DNA of 64,000 nt from Sporothrix humicola (Eukaryota > Ascomycota > Sordariomycetes > Ophiostomatales > Ophiostomataceae), in assembly GCA_021396245.1 (NCBI GenBank), contig WNYE01000030.1:1-64000 (forward strand). Direction: 5' to 3'. Positions within the stretch are counted from its first letter, which is position 1, and each line of letters begins with the position of its first letter. Both the position numbers and the translations under genes were made by a program. Below, one piece after another: positions 36,481 through 48,995 of the stretch. A model generated the notes under the pieces. That model saw only the letters and a list, made by a program, of their open reading frames with translations. It was not told where the DNA came from and searched no databases.

Positions 36481-37783
36481 ATATTTGATCTAATGGCCTC
36501 ATGTAGGTCATTTGATACGGACAAAATCGCCACATTGAGGCTTGTGATTCACTCACCTGAGCTGTCTAGATGCTGACGGAATATGCAGGTCAAGTAAATA
36601 GAAAACAAGGAAGGAAATAAGAAGAGTGGAAGAAGAAAAATAAATCAGAAAATAAATCAAAAGAAGAAGGTGGAAAAGCACGACATGACAGGGGTGGAAG
36701 AGTTGGCGTACCTGCCGGCGAGAGAAACGGGAATTGGAGACGCTTGTGCTCGTTGAAAAGGAAGCAATAAACGATCCCTCAACACAAATCCACGATCCTT
36801 CTGCTGTACTTTCGCAAACCGAAAACGGCAATCAGCCAAGCCGATAAAAAAAACCTCGTTCCGTCCAGCTGGGATGGGTGGGTTGCTCAAAGATCAAAGA
36901 TGGAAAGGCTGGGCTGTTAGTCTGCGCCTGAGACACGACGAGTGAAGACAAAATTCAAATCACAACATCCAATAGTGAGTGAGCTCATGGCTTGGGTTTT
37001 TCTTTTTCTTCTTCTTCTTTTCCCCCCGTCATCTGCACACCCTCTTCGTTTCTTTCTTTTTCCTTTTCTTCACTTCCTTCTTTTCTTCCATCGGTTGTTC
37101 TTTTTCGTGTCTCTGTTTTTCTTCTTCGCATGTCGTTCATATTCTACTCCAGAATGCCGCTAAGCTGCATGGCAGCATCGGGGACGCCGTTCGGAGACTT
37201 TGCGCTTGCTCTGCTCGGCTGGGAAGCGAAAAAGACAAAAGAAAAAAAAAAGAAAAAAGTCCCATCCCTGCATGTCTGGATCCAAAAGCCATCGTTTTGC
37301 CATGTGGCCGACACATGGCACATGGCAATGCGATGCGAGGCTACTGCATATCGAGGCATAGAAGGCGAGCAAAAGGAAGAAATGAAAAAAAAAAAAAGAA
37401 ATGTTGTCGAGGCCGTTGACAAAATGGGCAATTGATAGACAAGGCGGGTGTCTCGAAGGCGACTTCGTGGTATGCAATAGATCTGGATAGAGCCACTTGA
37501 CCTCCCAACACAGTAAACAAATAGTAATTGCGTCCAAAAGCGGCCTCGTACTCACACGTAGGGGAGAGACATGAGTGCCTGTATCCATTATGTGTGAGAT
37601 CCAGTACAAAGTACACAGGTCGTATCTGTGTTATCTGGCAGACAACACTACTGTGTACACAGTACAGAGAAGAGAGGGAAGAGATAGAGCGAGGGAGAGA
37701 GAGGCCGGACCCTCCCGCTCAGCCTCTGTCTTCTTCAGCTGGGCATGCCGTAGGTGGATGGATGGGGGGGCATTTGGGAGCGG

Positions 37784-38126
37784 CGGTCTAGACCTCGAAC
37801 GACCTTTTTGGGCCCATGCAGGTAAGGTCCCCCGTCTCGAAAGCTATGAAAATAAGGTTGCCCTACCCGTCAAGCAGAGAAAAAAGAACTGGGGAAACTA
37901 TTTCCACAACAGCTTTCGAAGGAGAGATGTTCAGTGCCACAGACGGGGGCCAAGAAGGGAGATCGCTAGCTCACCCCTCTCTTTTGGCCTTGTCCTCCTT
38001 GTGCGCAAAGGTATTTTTGTATTTCCCCCTCTGTGGCCACGCCCAGTATCTTAGACTTTCCGGGAGCTTGGGTCGGGTTCACGATGGCGTTTTTCTGGCA
38101 TGGGAGGTCTGTCGAGGTCTAGACCG
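37784..38126. repeat. Segment bounded by 21-bp imperfect terminal inverted repeats
   Basis: The left end CGGTCTAGACCTCGAACGACC (37784-37804) matches the reverse complement of 38106-38126 with two mismatches. Each arm contains the palindrome GGTCTAGACC. The 343-bp interior has no coding frame. A small non-autonomous DNA element is possible; no target-site duplication is evident. Confidence 0.45.
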
Positions 38127-41100
38127 TTCTGCAGACCCACCACCCCTTTTTGGGTGACCACCAGCCATCTGCCCTTTTTTCTCCGCAACCCACCGTCACA
38201 GCTGCGAACTGGAAGAACGACATTGGGAAATTGGAAGGAAAAACCGCCTTTGTGTCAATTTCTGCGCATTCTCTGTCGTTTTCTGCATTTTGACTTCTGC
38301 TCCAAAGTATCTTTGCGCTGTTGGTGAGTTTTTGCCGCTATTTTGTAGGACGACTTCGTAACCCAAAGCAACGGCGTGCCCGCCCGTTAATTTCAGAGTA
38401 ATATACGGAGAACGGAGCATGCCGAATATCCCCAAATGTAAATAGTGAAAGGAGCAAACCAGACAGAGGAGAGCTGCCCACGAGGGGGCTGCGCCTCTGG
38501 TTGTGCTTTGCTTGTCTCGTTGTCCATGGGCCAAACGGCGAATTTGCCTATTTGAGGTGGTCAGCGTTTGGCTATTTGGTTGTAGTTTGATAGAATGAAA
38601 TGATACGATACCGTTGTTTTCCAGTTCAATTTGCTTCTGCTCCGTGCTCCTGACTATCGTATGTGGCGTTTCCCGCCCGTCGATGGTCTGCTATATCGGC
38701 CGAGTCCTTATCGTGGAGGCATGATGATTGGCGCTTGTCATTTGCCGTCTCTGGCCTCTGTATGAATGTCGATTTGGAGGCCCTGCCATCACTTTGAGAT
38801 GGAGGTGAGATGTGAATCTGCACACTCTCAATGGCAAAGTAAGAAGTGTACTCCGTAATGATGAGACAGCAGTAAATTGAGCCTTTGCTGCATTTCAGTC
38901 TGAGTGCCGGCGGCTGGAGTCAATACTCTCCTTACTTTGCAATATTGGATTTTGCATTGCGCTTTCTTTTCGTGCGTTGCACTTTGCCAGCACACAACAT
39001 TTCAAGCTTTCTTTCGCCTTCTGTCCCCCCGTTCTCAAAGACGCGGTCGCTAACAACGTAAACAACGCATTTGGATTCTCATTCAACACAGATGTGCATT
39101 TTGCTCAAGATTTGCTGTCTCACCGCTGATCCCTGGTCTTGGCAATGCACCTCTGAACGCACCTCTTCCAGACAGCGCAGCAACAGGACGGCGTTCGTCG
39201 CTTTTACTTGGGTGAAGTCAGATTCTTTGTATCTCACAAGTCACGGGTAGACCAGGGTGGGTATTTTGTTTGCAGTAACACGCTGTGTTCTGTGCTCTCT
39301 TTGGGCCTTGAGCGCGGGAGGGTTGCTGGACTGGTCGGGTATTCGGCATGGCTTGCGTCGCAAAGTAGCAGAAAAAGGTGGGCATAGCTGGGCCCCTTAT
39401 TTGACGGAACCTTTTGATTTGCATGGCTCGTCCAATGGCTGTCGCCGTTGACACCCCCTCCCTTGACTTTCTCACCGTTCGGCTCGCTTCTGTTTTCAGG
39501 TCGTGCTTGGCGGAAGGGTTAGGTATTTTCGGTATGTTGGCGAGGCTGGATTTCTTCAAGATCTCCAGGGTTGCACTCAGACAGGTGGGTTGCCAGACAA
39601 ACTCCTTCCGCAGAGAGACCGAGATCTCTTTGGTCTCGAGCAGACAAACTTGCCGACAAAATGCGATGACTTTGCAGAAGAAACACGAGCCACAGATTTG
39701 GTTTTAAACCGCGCCTGATTGACAGGGTTGGCAGCTTGGGTAGGTAGGGATACTCCGTATCCTGCCTTGGGTGAATATCAATACGGTCCGGCACATCAAG
39801 TTGTTGCACTTTGTACTCGCGCGACGTATCGTACACCACGAGAAGCATTACTGGTTGAAAGCAGGAGCTACTTGTAACCGAGCTCGTATCTTTTGTCCAG
39901 TCCGCCACGACGAAAGTAGAAAAAAAAAGAGAGAGAAAAGGGGTGTAGACTCTCTATTCCCTGACCCTTGGCCAAACCAGACTCGTACAAGTACGACAGG
40001 CACTCGAATGTGAAAGCAAGGCCGGGTTCAGCGGTCTTCGCTCACTCAAATCGACGATGGGGGGTGTGTGTGGGTGTGATGCTGTTTCCCAACAATAGGT
40101 TGTACAAGTAAAGCGCAGGTGTCAGTCGCCGTAAAACTACGACTACTCTGTCTTCTCATGTTGTATCATTCTCGGCGAGGTGTTCGTTTATTGTAAAACT
40201 CGGCCCTCCTTGGTCGTAGCTCCAAGTGGCGTTCCATGGCGCTTTCGGTGCCTTTCCCTCGGGAACAGCCAAATGCTCTGTGATGCGACTGTCCACAGTA
40301 CTGTGTTGACCGCCCATTTGGGTCATGTCAAATGTACGGAGTATTGTTCTCACTTTCTTTCGTTTCCCTCTTCTGTTGAATTTCCCATCCACCCATCCCC
40401 GCTGTTCTCCGTTCTTGTGCCTGTCGCGTGGACTGGCGTCTTTCTGTTTTCTTTTTGCTTCTGGCGCGGACTGCGCCGTGGTCCCCTTACCCTTGTTGTT
40501 TGCTGTTGGCTTGTCTTGTCACGGGCTAACCGAGCGAGCCAGCGCCAGCCACTGTCGAGCGGCGGAAATGGAGAATGGGGTTGCCGTCGTTGCCATGTGT
40601 TTAAACTTCGTATTTGGGTCTTGCAAAAGAAGAAGAATCTGGGGCTGAATGGTATCGAAGGAGCATGGCCAGGTCTGGAACGCTGTTGTTGCAACGGATG
40701 TGATGGCAAACCTCAAGAAGCCGCTATCTCGGTACAACCGCAACTGACAAACAGGGGAACTTGTCCCTGACCATCATCCTAAACTTTCCTCCCCAACATC
40801 TGCCAGTCGCCGCTGGCGTATTTTTTCTCGGTCCTCGCCCTGGCGTTGGCACTTGCAGGGTCGGGTATTTTTGGCTTAAGATGAGCTTGACAGTTGGATG
40901 AAAAAAAGACACGCAGAGTCCATTGCCGGACGGCCCATATTCCGGAGTAGTTGGCAGCCAAGTGGGACCCGTTTGCGTCTGCTATTTTGCCCTTTGTCTC
41001 GCGGGTGCTAGGGAGACGAACGCGTGATGAGCCTATCGAGTAAGCCTGCCGAGTATGTGCACATTGAGTATGAAAAGCGAAGTGGCTGAAGATGGGGAGT

Positions 41101-42296
41101 GAGGATATGGAAGTGTCAGTTGACAGAAGTCTTTGCAATCCTATGTTTGTGTCAGTCAACTGGGCGAAGGAGAAAAGATGCGAGGACGAAGGGCTTCAAG
41201 GTCACTTTCACAACACGGCTCAAAAAAGAAAGAACGACGCAACCCACACATCCCTCCTTCCTTAGAAACGCCAAACCAATTTAAGGAAGGATCGACATGC
41301 TCTTTTGCCAGATCCGCATGCTTTTGCTGGCCGGCTGTCCACTTTTTCTTCGCCATTCCCAAGAAAACTGGTGCCTTTTCAAAGATGATGCGTGTTGAGG
41401 CAAGGGAGAACTGAACGCATGCCCGAGTTGTGAACTTGAACCTCTGTCGAAATGTAGTACTTACTAGTACCGACCTTCTCACAACTCGACAAGCTGGTAT
41501 TCCGCGGAAAGCGGCAGACACTCCTCTCCCTAAAGGCCCCTTATGTTACTGTGCTGGTTGAGAGAAATTGCGAATTCTGCAACAGGGAAGGAGCGATTCT
41601 GTTGTGATAAAAAGGAAGGAACGCCGTCTTCAGATGAAAGCAAGGAACGCGCCGAGCGTGCCTCCTAAAAAAAGTACTGACTTTCATGTTCATTTTGCTT
41701 GCTCTCGTGTCTCTCAAGTACCTGTATGTATATTTCCCCTGCCACTTACTCGCCGTAATGCGCTTGAGCCAAATTGAGAAGAGTTTGCTATGAAGAGAAA
41801 GTCGAGAAGCCGCATGGCGACGCAGCTCTTGCCTTGTTGGTTCGGGCATGCTCTTTCCCCTGCTGGTTTCTTTCTTACCTTACCCTCCTTCCTACTGAGG
41901 TTTTTTTCTTCCTCATGCTCCTGCCGTGGATAAATGCCACGCTCTCGGCCTCCGGACAGATCTGGCCTTTGTGACGACAATTCAGACGGTGGCTGCAGCT
42001 TCGTTGTGGCGTCTGAGGTGCGCAAATGTACTATGTACTCATAAGAGGGTGTATTATTGCCCAAGCAACTCTAAATCGATGTCAAGTGTAGGAGAGCTTG
42101 CACCCTTTTTTAATTGGGATATGGCTGCGATGCGGAATATTGCTTGTACTTTTATAAGATATTCAGGTGAATTTCCAGTGTTTCTCGGGCCGCACTTGCC
42201 TTGTTGTCCGTCAAGTTGCACTTACCTCCGTTTTCCATTTTTGTAACTTACCTGCTTCTTTCCTCGGGACACAAGACAACAACGACGGCGCGCTCA

Positions 42297-42312
42297 GGGG
42301 GGGGGGGGGGGG
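42297..42312. repeat. Homopolymer G run, 16 bases
   Basis: An uninterrupted G run in intergenic DNA. It is a possible sequencing-length artefact or G-quadruplex-prone site. Confidence 0.85.
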
Positions 42313-44103
42313 TGCCTTCCGTACCAGATGCCCACCTTTTGTTTTCATTGCCAAGAGGAAAGTGCATCGTCTCCCCATTTCTCTCTCCGCCGACCCCAGT
42401 TTTGTTGTCTTGCTTCATTCTTTTCATTCTCTCACTCTTCTTTCTCACCATCTCTCCTCTTTGACAGCATTCCCTTCCACTCTAGTAGGCCTTTTTGCCG
42501 CGACCTGGCTGTGATATTACGTACTTGCATTGCAATATATTCTGTCTTTGCGGCTTAAATCCCCCCGCCCTTTCAACAGCATTGCCATTTCTCCTTTCTT
42601 TCGACGACGGAGCATCCCAATTTCTACAATTTCCCATTTGTTCAGCTCTCCGCACCCCTGTCCGACTCGCGCTCCCGCCCTGCACCCTACTGCAAAATAC
42701 ACGCGCCCACCCTTGTATTTGGTTTTTGGCTGTCTCGTGGCTCTTGTACAAGTATCTATTCTCATGCTCCGCTCCAGGTAAGATACGTCGTCTAAACATA
42801 TTTGCTTCTGTCTCTGTTGGCCTCGTCTTTTAAACGCGTTCCGCAGCTTGCGACTATCCCGAGTTTTCCCCTCTGGTATTATCCCACTGACCCCCCTTTG
42901 CAAAAGGAGAGTGGAGATCTGGGGTTCTACCCAAGGAAACGAAAAACAGGGCCACCCACGCTGCACAGACTTTCAAACAGGGCAGCCCTGGGCCTGTGAC
43001 TTCACAATTGGCGCCCGTCAGCGATCATCCTGAGCCACGAGTGGTAGCAGATAGTCGCGACGTGTGTGTGACGACGCTCGACGCACCGAGAGAGCAACAT
43101 CTTCCAAGGGAATAGTTCCGGTACAACAACAAATACAACAGAGGGTGCAAAAGAAACGGGGAAGATCAACTTTCACGTTGACGCGACATACGGATCAAGG
43201 CAGCAAGGGTACTGCACCGAGCGCACCACGCAGCTACATTGTCGTATCAAGTGTACGACGACAAGGGCAATTTTCCCGTGCTCTAGTCGACAAACGTCAC
43301 AGTTTTCTTGTTCAAAGCAAAGGCAAGCCACACTTCTGAAAGCCAAGACCTGCCGGTTGCGCTTCGAAGGCGACTTTCAACTTTTGCGCTGCGAAAGGGA
43401 ATAAAGTGCACCGTTTTACGTGGATTGCGGTGGCCACAAAACAAATACGCACTGCGGGCACTACTTTCGGATACAAGCACTCACGCCAGCGCTGGAAAAG
43501 CCTGACAAGCCAGAAACGCCAGCAGGACCAAGTTCCATCCGCTCCCATATCGAGAACGAGCGAACCAAACGCCAACTTTAGCTGCTGCCCACTATCCTCG
43601 CCGCCAATCCTGACCCGCCGGCCCTTTCTCCTTGCCCCCGGTCTTTCTTTCTCCTCTTTCGCTTTCCTCGAAACGCATTTCTCTGCCTTTCTTTAACTTC
43701 GTCCACCTCTTTTTTGGTTGATTTCTTTCTTGCGTCTTTTTGTATATTTTACAATCGCTTTTGGTGCATTTCGACGTCCCGTCTTCACGACACTCGACTT
43801 CTGTCCTTCGCTGCCCTCTCTTCCCCGCCCGCACATAAACCGGCTTTTGGCGCATTCCTGCTTGTATTTGCAGGATCACTGCCATCGCGCGCGCGCTCTT
43901 TCTTCTCTCCTCCCGTGCTCATAGACGGGCGCATTCTCTTCTCCTCTCGACCAGCGACGACACTTGCTTACGAGCCTCTTCTCATCGGACAATCGGCAGG
44001 ACATCTTCACCACGAATTGAGCGACACCGAGTACGGCTTGTGACGACAGCAGCTTATCCGGCGTCTGCATAGTTTTGCCAACATTTTATGATACCACCCC
44101 ATC

Positions 44104-46568
44104 ATGCCGCCTGCACAAGCCGACGGCGAGATGAGCTCTCAGGGCGCGAACAACTCGAGCGACTTTGTATGAACACACCATTCCCAATCCTCTGTCACGA
44201 TCCTCCCCTTCAACGTCCTTGTCGTTGCTTTTCTTGACGGCTGCTTTGTTCTTTGTTAGATAGAGTAGTCTTGGCTAGGGAGCCGGGGCGGGGATTGGTG
44301 ATAGCCTTTTTCATTGAGCCTCTTGCTAACGAAAGTGTTTACTTCTTCTATAGGTTCGCAAGCTCTATAAGTACGACAAACCCTTTTCATTTGCATATTC
44401 CTGGGCCCGCACTGCTGGCACCGGATAGACCGCCCCGGCATCGTGCATTTTGCGAGCAATTTGATTCCGGCCGGCTTTTACTAACATACTCTCCCTCCGT
44501 CTTACAGGATGCTCGAGGACCCAGCATACAACTCTGTTGTTCGTTGGGGAAACGACGGTGAAAGCTTCGTTGTTTTGGAGGTGCGTTTATAGCTTTTGCC
44601 TCCCACTGGGCTGTGGGCTGGCCCCGTATTGAACAAACATGACAGCTAACACCACTCTCTTGTCTCCTATAGAACGAGAAGTTCACCAAGACAATATTGC
44701 CAAAGCATTTTAAGCACAGCAACTTTGCGAGTTTCGTCCGCCAGTTGAACAAGTATGACTTCCACAAAGTCAGACATAACGAAGAGACCGGCCAATCGGC
44801 ATATGGCCCGGGAGTAAGTTTGATATCCTGTTTGCACGTGCACAAAGGGGGTTGAAAGGCGGCGGTAGCAGTCGCTAACCGATTTGTAGTCATGGGAGTT
44901 TAAGCACCCCGAATTCCACCAGCACAAGAAGGACAACCTGGACAACATCCGTCGGAAGGCACCCGTTACTAGAAAGATCACGGTCGCCGAGGAGCCTTTC
45001 CCAGCTACGCAACAAATGGTCTTGTTGAACGACACTTTGGCTGCGACACAACACCAGGTTCAGGCTTTGCAGGAGCAGTACACGCAGATCGCCCAGACAA
45101 ACAAGGTGCTTGTAGACGAGCTCCTGAGTCTGCAGAAGATGGTCAAGGCGCAGCATCAGGTCCACACAGAGCTCATCAACCACTTGAACAACATTGACGA
45201 GCAGCGCCGCCGCAACAGCCGCCACTCGGCACACTCCAACCATTCTGGCCACTCGACGGCTAACCAGTACCACCACGGTGCAGGTGCTGCCGGCCTCGGC
45301 ATGTTGCCCGACAGTGCCGATGAACCTGCTGTTGAGTTGCGCCGCGCACGGGAGATCTTGAACAATGTGTCCTCAGACCCGATTGCAGACCGCGAGCTCG
45401 AGCGTCTCACTGTGCTGTTCCAGTCGAATGCCGGGACATCACCACCAGAATCGGCCGGTTCGTCATCTGCAGTATTCCACGCGCCCGGTTCGGCTGGTAT
45501 GGCTATTGGTGTTGGTGACATGAACGACATGCGTCATCTTGTGTATCCGGTGGGCCAGAATGCTGGTATCGATCCTTTCCACGCCGACCACATCAACAAC
45601 ATTCCTTACACTCGCCCCCTTAGCAACCCCAACGCCACTGAAGTGCCACAAATCTCGCCTCCGCCAAAAGACGGTGGTGTACTTTGGGGCCACCAGAAGC
45701 CCAAGATTCTCCTGGTCGAGGACGACAAGCTCTGTGCTAGAATTGGTGCTAAGTTCTTGTCGCAGATTGACTGCAGCGTGGATATTGCTCGTGACGGTTC
45801 TGAGGCCGTGGCCAAGGTGAACCAGGATCCGGAACGGTACGACCTCATTTTCATGGACATCATCATGCCTGTCTTTGATGGTGTTTCTGCTACTGCTTGT
45901 ATCCGTATTGCTGCTCCCCGAGTGCCGATTGTTGCGATGACGTCGAACATCCGCAGCGAGGATATCGCCACATACTTCCATTGGGGTAAGTTGTTTTCCT
46001 CTTTCTTTCTGTTTGTTTCTGTTTGATTCTGTTTGCTGACGACATGTTTGTAGGAATGAACGATGTTTTGGCCAAGCCTTTTACAAAAGAGGGCATGGTC
46101 CGGATCCTGAGGAAGCTGCTGCCGTACCTGTTGAAGAACCCTCAGCAGGCAGGTGGTGGTGACGACATGGGCCAGCAGACTGCTGGTGGACCACAGGCGG
46201 GATATGTCAACGCATCGAGTATGGGTGGCATGGCCGGCATGCAGGCGGCCCCAAACCTCGGCGGAGTCAAGTTCGAGACGACCCCGATCCAATCGCCAGC
46301 AACATCTTCCTCGTGGCACTCACCTGGCCCCGGCCAACTCCAACATGCCTCTCCCAGCATGGATAGCGCAGGAGGGTACATGCAAGCACCAGTAAACGGA
46401 GGTGCTGGCGGCCCGCCTCGACCTAGCTATCAAGGTGGGCCGGCGCCCGGGATGGGAGGTGCGCCTATGCGCAACATGGCAGAGCGCAACATGGCAGAGG
46501 GCATGGCGAACGACGATCGGCCTGAGAAACGCCAGCGGATGTACGGTCCCGGTGGACAGTACGCATGA
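44104..46568 (+). CDS. skn7: SKN7-type response regulator transcription factor
   Basis: Six exons (44104-44166, 44354-44370, 44508-44580, 44673-44813, 44890-45985, 46054-46568) encode 634 residues. Exon 2 is only 17 bases. Joined, the N-terminus reads DF-VRKLYKMLEDP, then an HSF-type DNA-binding domain (about 21-115) with LPKHFKHSNFASFVRQLNKYDFHKV and WEFKHPEF. A coiled coil (about 145-195, LQEQYTQIAQTNKVLVDELLSLQK) follows. The receiver domain (about 385-500) keeps the acidic pair in LLVEDDKLC, the phospho-acceptor Asp in LIFMDIIMPVFDG and the Lys in LAKPFTKEG. The Gly/Pro/Met-rich tail is typical of fungal orthologues. Skn7 is the nuclear end of the fungal histidine-kinase phosphorelay, acting in oxidative and cell-wall stress. 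All phosphorelay residues are present. Pyrimidine-rich leader DNA precedes the start. Confidence 0.97.
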
Positions 46569-48995
46569 AGCTAGTCGGGGTCTTTAAAAGCTGTTTGTTT
46601 TTTTGCTGCCCCGTCTCCTCGCCCCTTTTCACCTTTCTTCCCTCTCTTCTTTCCTTATGTTTCCTTCTCATCTTCTTTTGCATCTATTGTCTCATATTTT
46701 TGGTTATGACTTCAAAACCCGCCACTTACCACATGATACCTGCGGGGCCAGAACCGGGAAAGGAGGTACGGTTTTCTGGGTGGCTAGAGGCTTGTCTTTT
46801 GCTTGTTTCCTTTACCTTTTCTTTTCCCTATTCCCCTTGTTGGAATATTTGTCGGGAACATTTATATATTTTCTCTACCTCTGTCGATATGCAGAGAGAG
46901 TTTTGGATATGGGTAAAACATGGGCGTTTCGGTTTGGCATATTCTCTGTATCTATTCGAGGTAGGGGTTGAGACATCAAATCGATTGTGCTCCCCCGAAC
47001 AATGAATTTGTATTTTGTTCAAAGCGTTGTCTTCCGTTGCCGTGTGATTGTGTTTATGTCGCAGTGATCTTACTGGAAATCATCGTGGATCGTATGGGGT
47101 GGGGGTGGTCGGAAATTTGATTTGTGATAGTGTTCGATTTTGTGCAGCGAGCCGTCGTCAAGGATATGCGTTGGATGTAGGATGGGTATTCGTATGAATC
47201 GTGTAATCGTTTCTAGATGGTGAGGGTAAAAAAAGGAGAGAACTGGAGGGCACGTTGAGAAGGAGCCTATGATATGTGCTTGGCATGGCTCAAGATTGGA
47301 AGTGCAAACAAGGTTGGATCGACGTTTACTGAAGAAATGAATGTGGAAAAAGGACAATGGGGCGAAAGAGATCAGATGGAGAAGAGTAGGAAACAAAAAA
47401 AGAGTGGGAGTGCGGGAAAGGATATGGGGAATGGAGAAAGGGTAGGATGGGATGGGACGGAGAGAGTAGCGGTAGATACTGCAGGGTCCAATGCATATGT
47501 ACGAAGCATGCAGGGCCACGCAACCAAAATGCACGTTGCAATGCTCCTCCCTGCCTGGTCACGTCCTGGGAGCAAAAGAAGCGAGGCTAAGACGAAGAAG
47601 GCGGAAGAGGATTGCGGATGTGATGGGATGGGGCCGAAGCGAGTCGTGCTGAGAGGGCGTATGCGTGATGGAGATGTGGCGTATTGGTTTTGTTGTTTTG
47701 ATTTCTTTTCGTCAAGTTTTCGTGAAGCAAGGGGTTGATGCGAGGAGGCGCGGTGGGCGAAGAAGGGCGGAAACAAGGACGACGAAGAAGACGGTGAAGA
47801 AGTCTGCAGTTAAAGAAAGGTGGTGGGCGTGTGATGAAGACTGTCACTGGACGTTGTTGAGAGACAAAAATATGTTCGTGGGGGACAGTGATAGGGACAG
47901 GGACAAAGACAACTTTCAATGAGGAAAAAGAAGGATCATGAAAGATTGAAGAAAAGGAAGAAAAAAAATAAAAATAAATAAGTAAGTAAAACGTCAACTT
48001 GACGTGTGCTATGTAATTTTTTTTTCCACCCAAAAGAAAGACGGAGTTTGAAGCCCTTCTGTCGTCCTGGGACGTTGGCGTGTGAGGAGAAGAAATAAAG
48101 TCTCGGCACGCCTGGTTTCTTTCTTCTCTTTTCTTGGGTCATGAAGAGACATAAAAAAGACACTGGCTTGGTCGACTAGGCTTGGCTAGGACTGGGCGCC
48201 CAGCCATCTGGGGCGTTAGAGCGGCCCAGGCCCCAGGGGATGCTCCCGAGAGTGGCCCAATAAGTCCAAACGGTCAAGACGGGACCCAGAAGGCTGTGGT
48301 CTGGACCCCTCGAATTGTTCCGCAAGGGTGTCAAGTGGCATGATTTTCTCAGTTGGGACGCTTGCTGGATACGCCCAGAAGATATTCCATGTTTTTTTTG
48401 GTGGTGTTTCCTTGATGCATTGCTGCTTTCGCGGTGAACCGTCCCGAGTCCGGGGAAATGAAGAAACGAAGAAGAAACATAATTGAAAGAAAAAGAAAAG
48501 AAAGACCAGAGCCATTGACAAATCGCATCCTGCCGCACAAAAGTATAACGGTCCCATGTTTCTGTCCGACGTATTACCGCCGTTTGCTGCTGCTACATAG
48601 GGGCGACTTGCCGCCCTTGCTGCCCTTCCTGTCCTTCTCTGCCCTTCTCTTATTCCCTTGCAACAATGGCAGGCGTCTATACTGCATCAGTACGACATTC
48701 CTCCTCTTCGGCCCTGGTCTAGATGCTCGTTTTCTTGAACCAAAGTACGATGTAACGGATTGCACAACAGACAATAGATAGCGAACTCTAAATGAGTCGG
48801 AAATGACGGAAAACGATGGGCCTGGCCTGGCCTGGCCCGAGCTGGGCTTGGCGATGCAACGGCTGCGAAATAATTGCCTTCTTGGCGATTGACAAAAGTG
48901 ATAACGTCGAATTAAGAAAGCCAAATTGGCAAAGGCAATGGCCAAGACTGGATATACCATGCAGCAGGTGTGCATTGCTAGTGGATGCCATTCTC
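46569..48995. other. Convergent spacer between SKN7 and the Zn2Cys6 gene
   Basis: No gene is supported. After the T/C-rich SKN7 3' region, positions about 47220-47960 are strongly purine-rich on the plus strand, a base bias that elsewhere in this window marks leaders of minus-strand genes, yet no minus-strand reading frame follows. The remainder is unremarkable 3' flank. Confidence 0.5.

Larger units (their letters stand above)
31265..44103. other. 12.8-kb gene desert between the RTA1-like gene and SKN7
   Basis: No convincing gene was found on either strand; the longest frames (up to about 196 codons) have no recognisable homology or consistent codon use. The left end is the RTA1-like promoter and the right end (43.5-44.1 kb) a pyrimidine-rich SKN7 leader. 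Inside are an AT-rich block (34.4-36.5 kb), a perfect TGACGTCA site at 33121-33128, short tandem repeats (31919-31942, 33497-33528), a 23-base A run (36456-36478), an inverted-repeat-bounded segment (37784-38126), a 16-base G run (42297-42312) and several TACTCCGTA motifs. Confidence 0.5.

Noticed and set aside
37000..37160. Hydrophobic Phe/Leu/Ser-rich frames resembling a membrane protein
   Set aside because: Produced by translating a CTT/TTC pyrimidine tract; similar in all frames, so not coding.
40180..40770. 196-codon plus-strand frame in the gene desert
   Set aside because: Cys/Trp-rich, low-quality composition with no recognisable family; likely chance.
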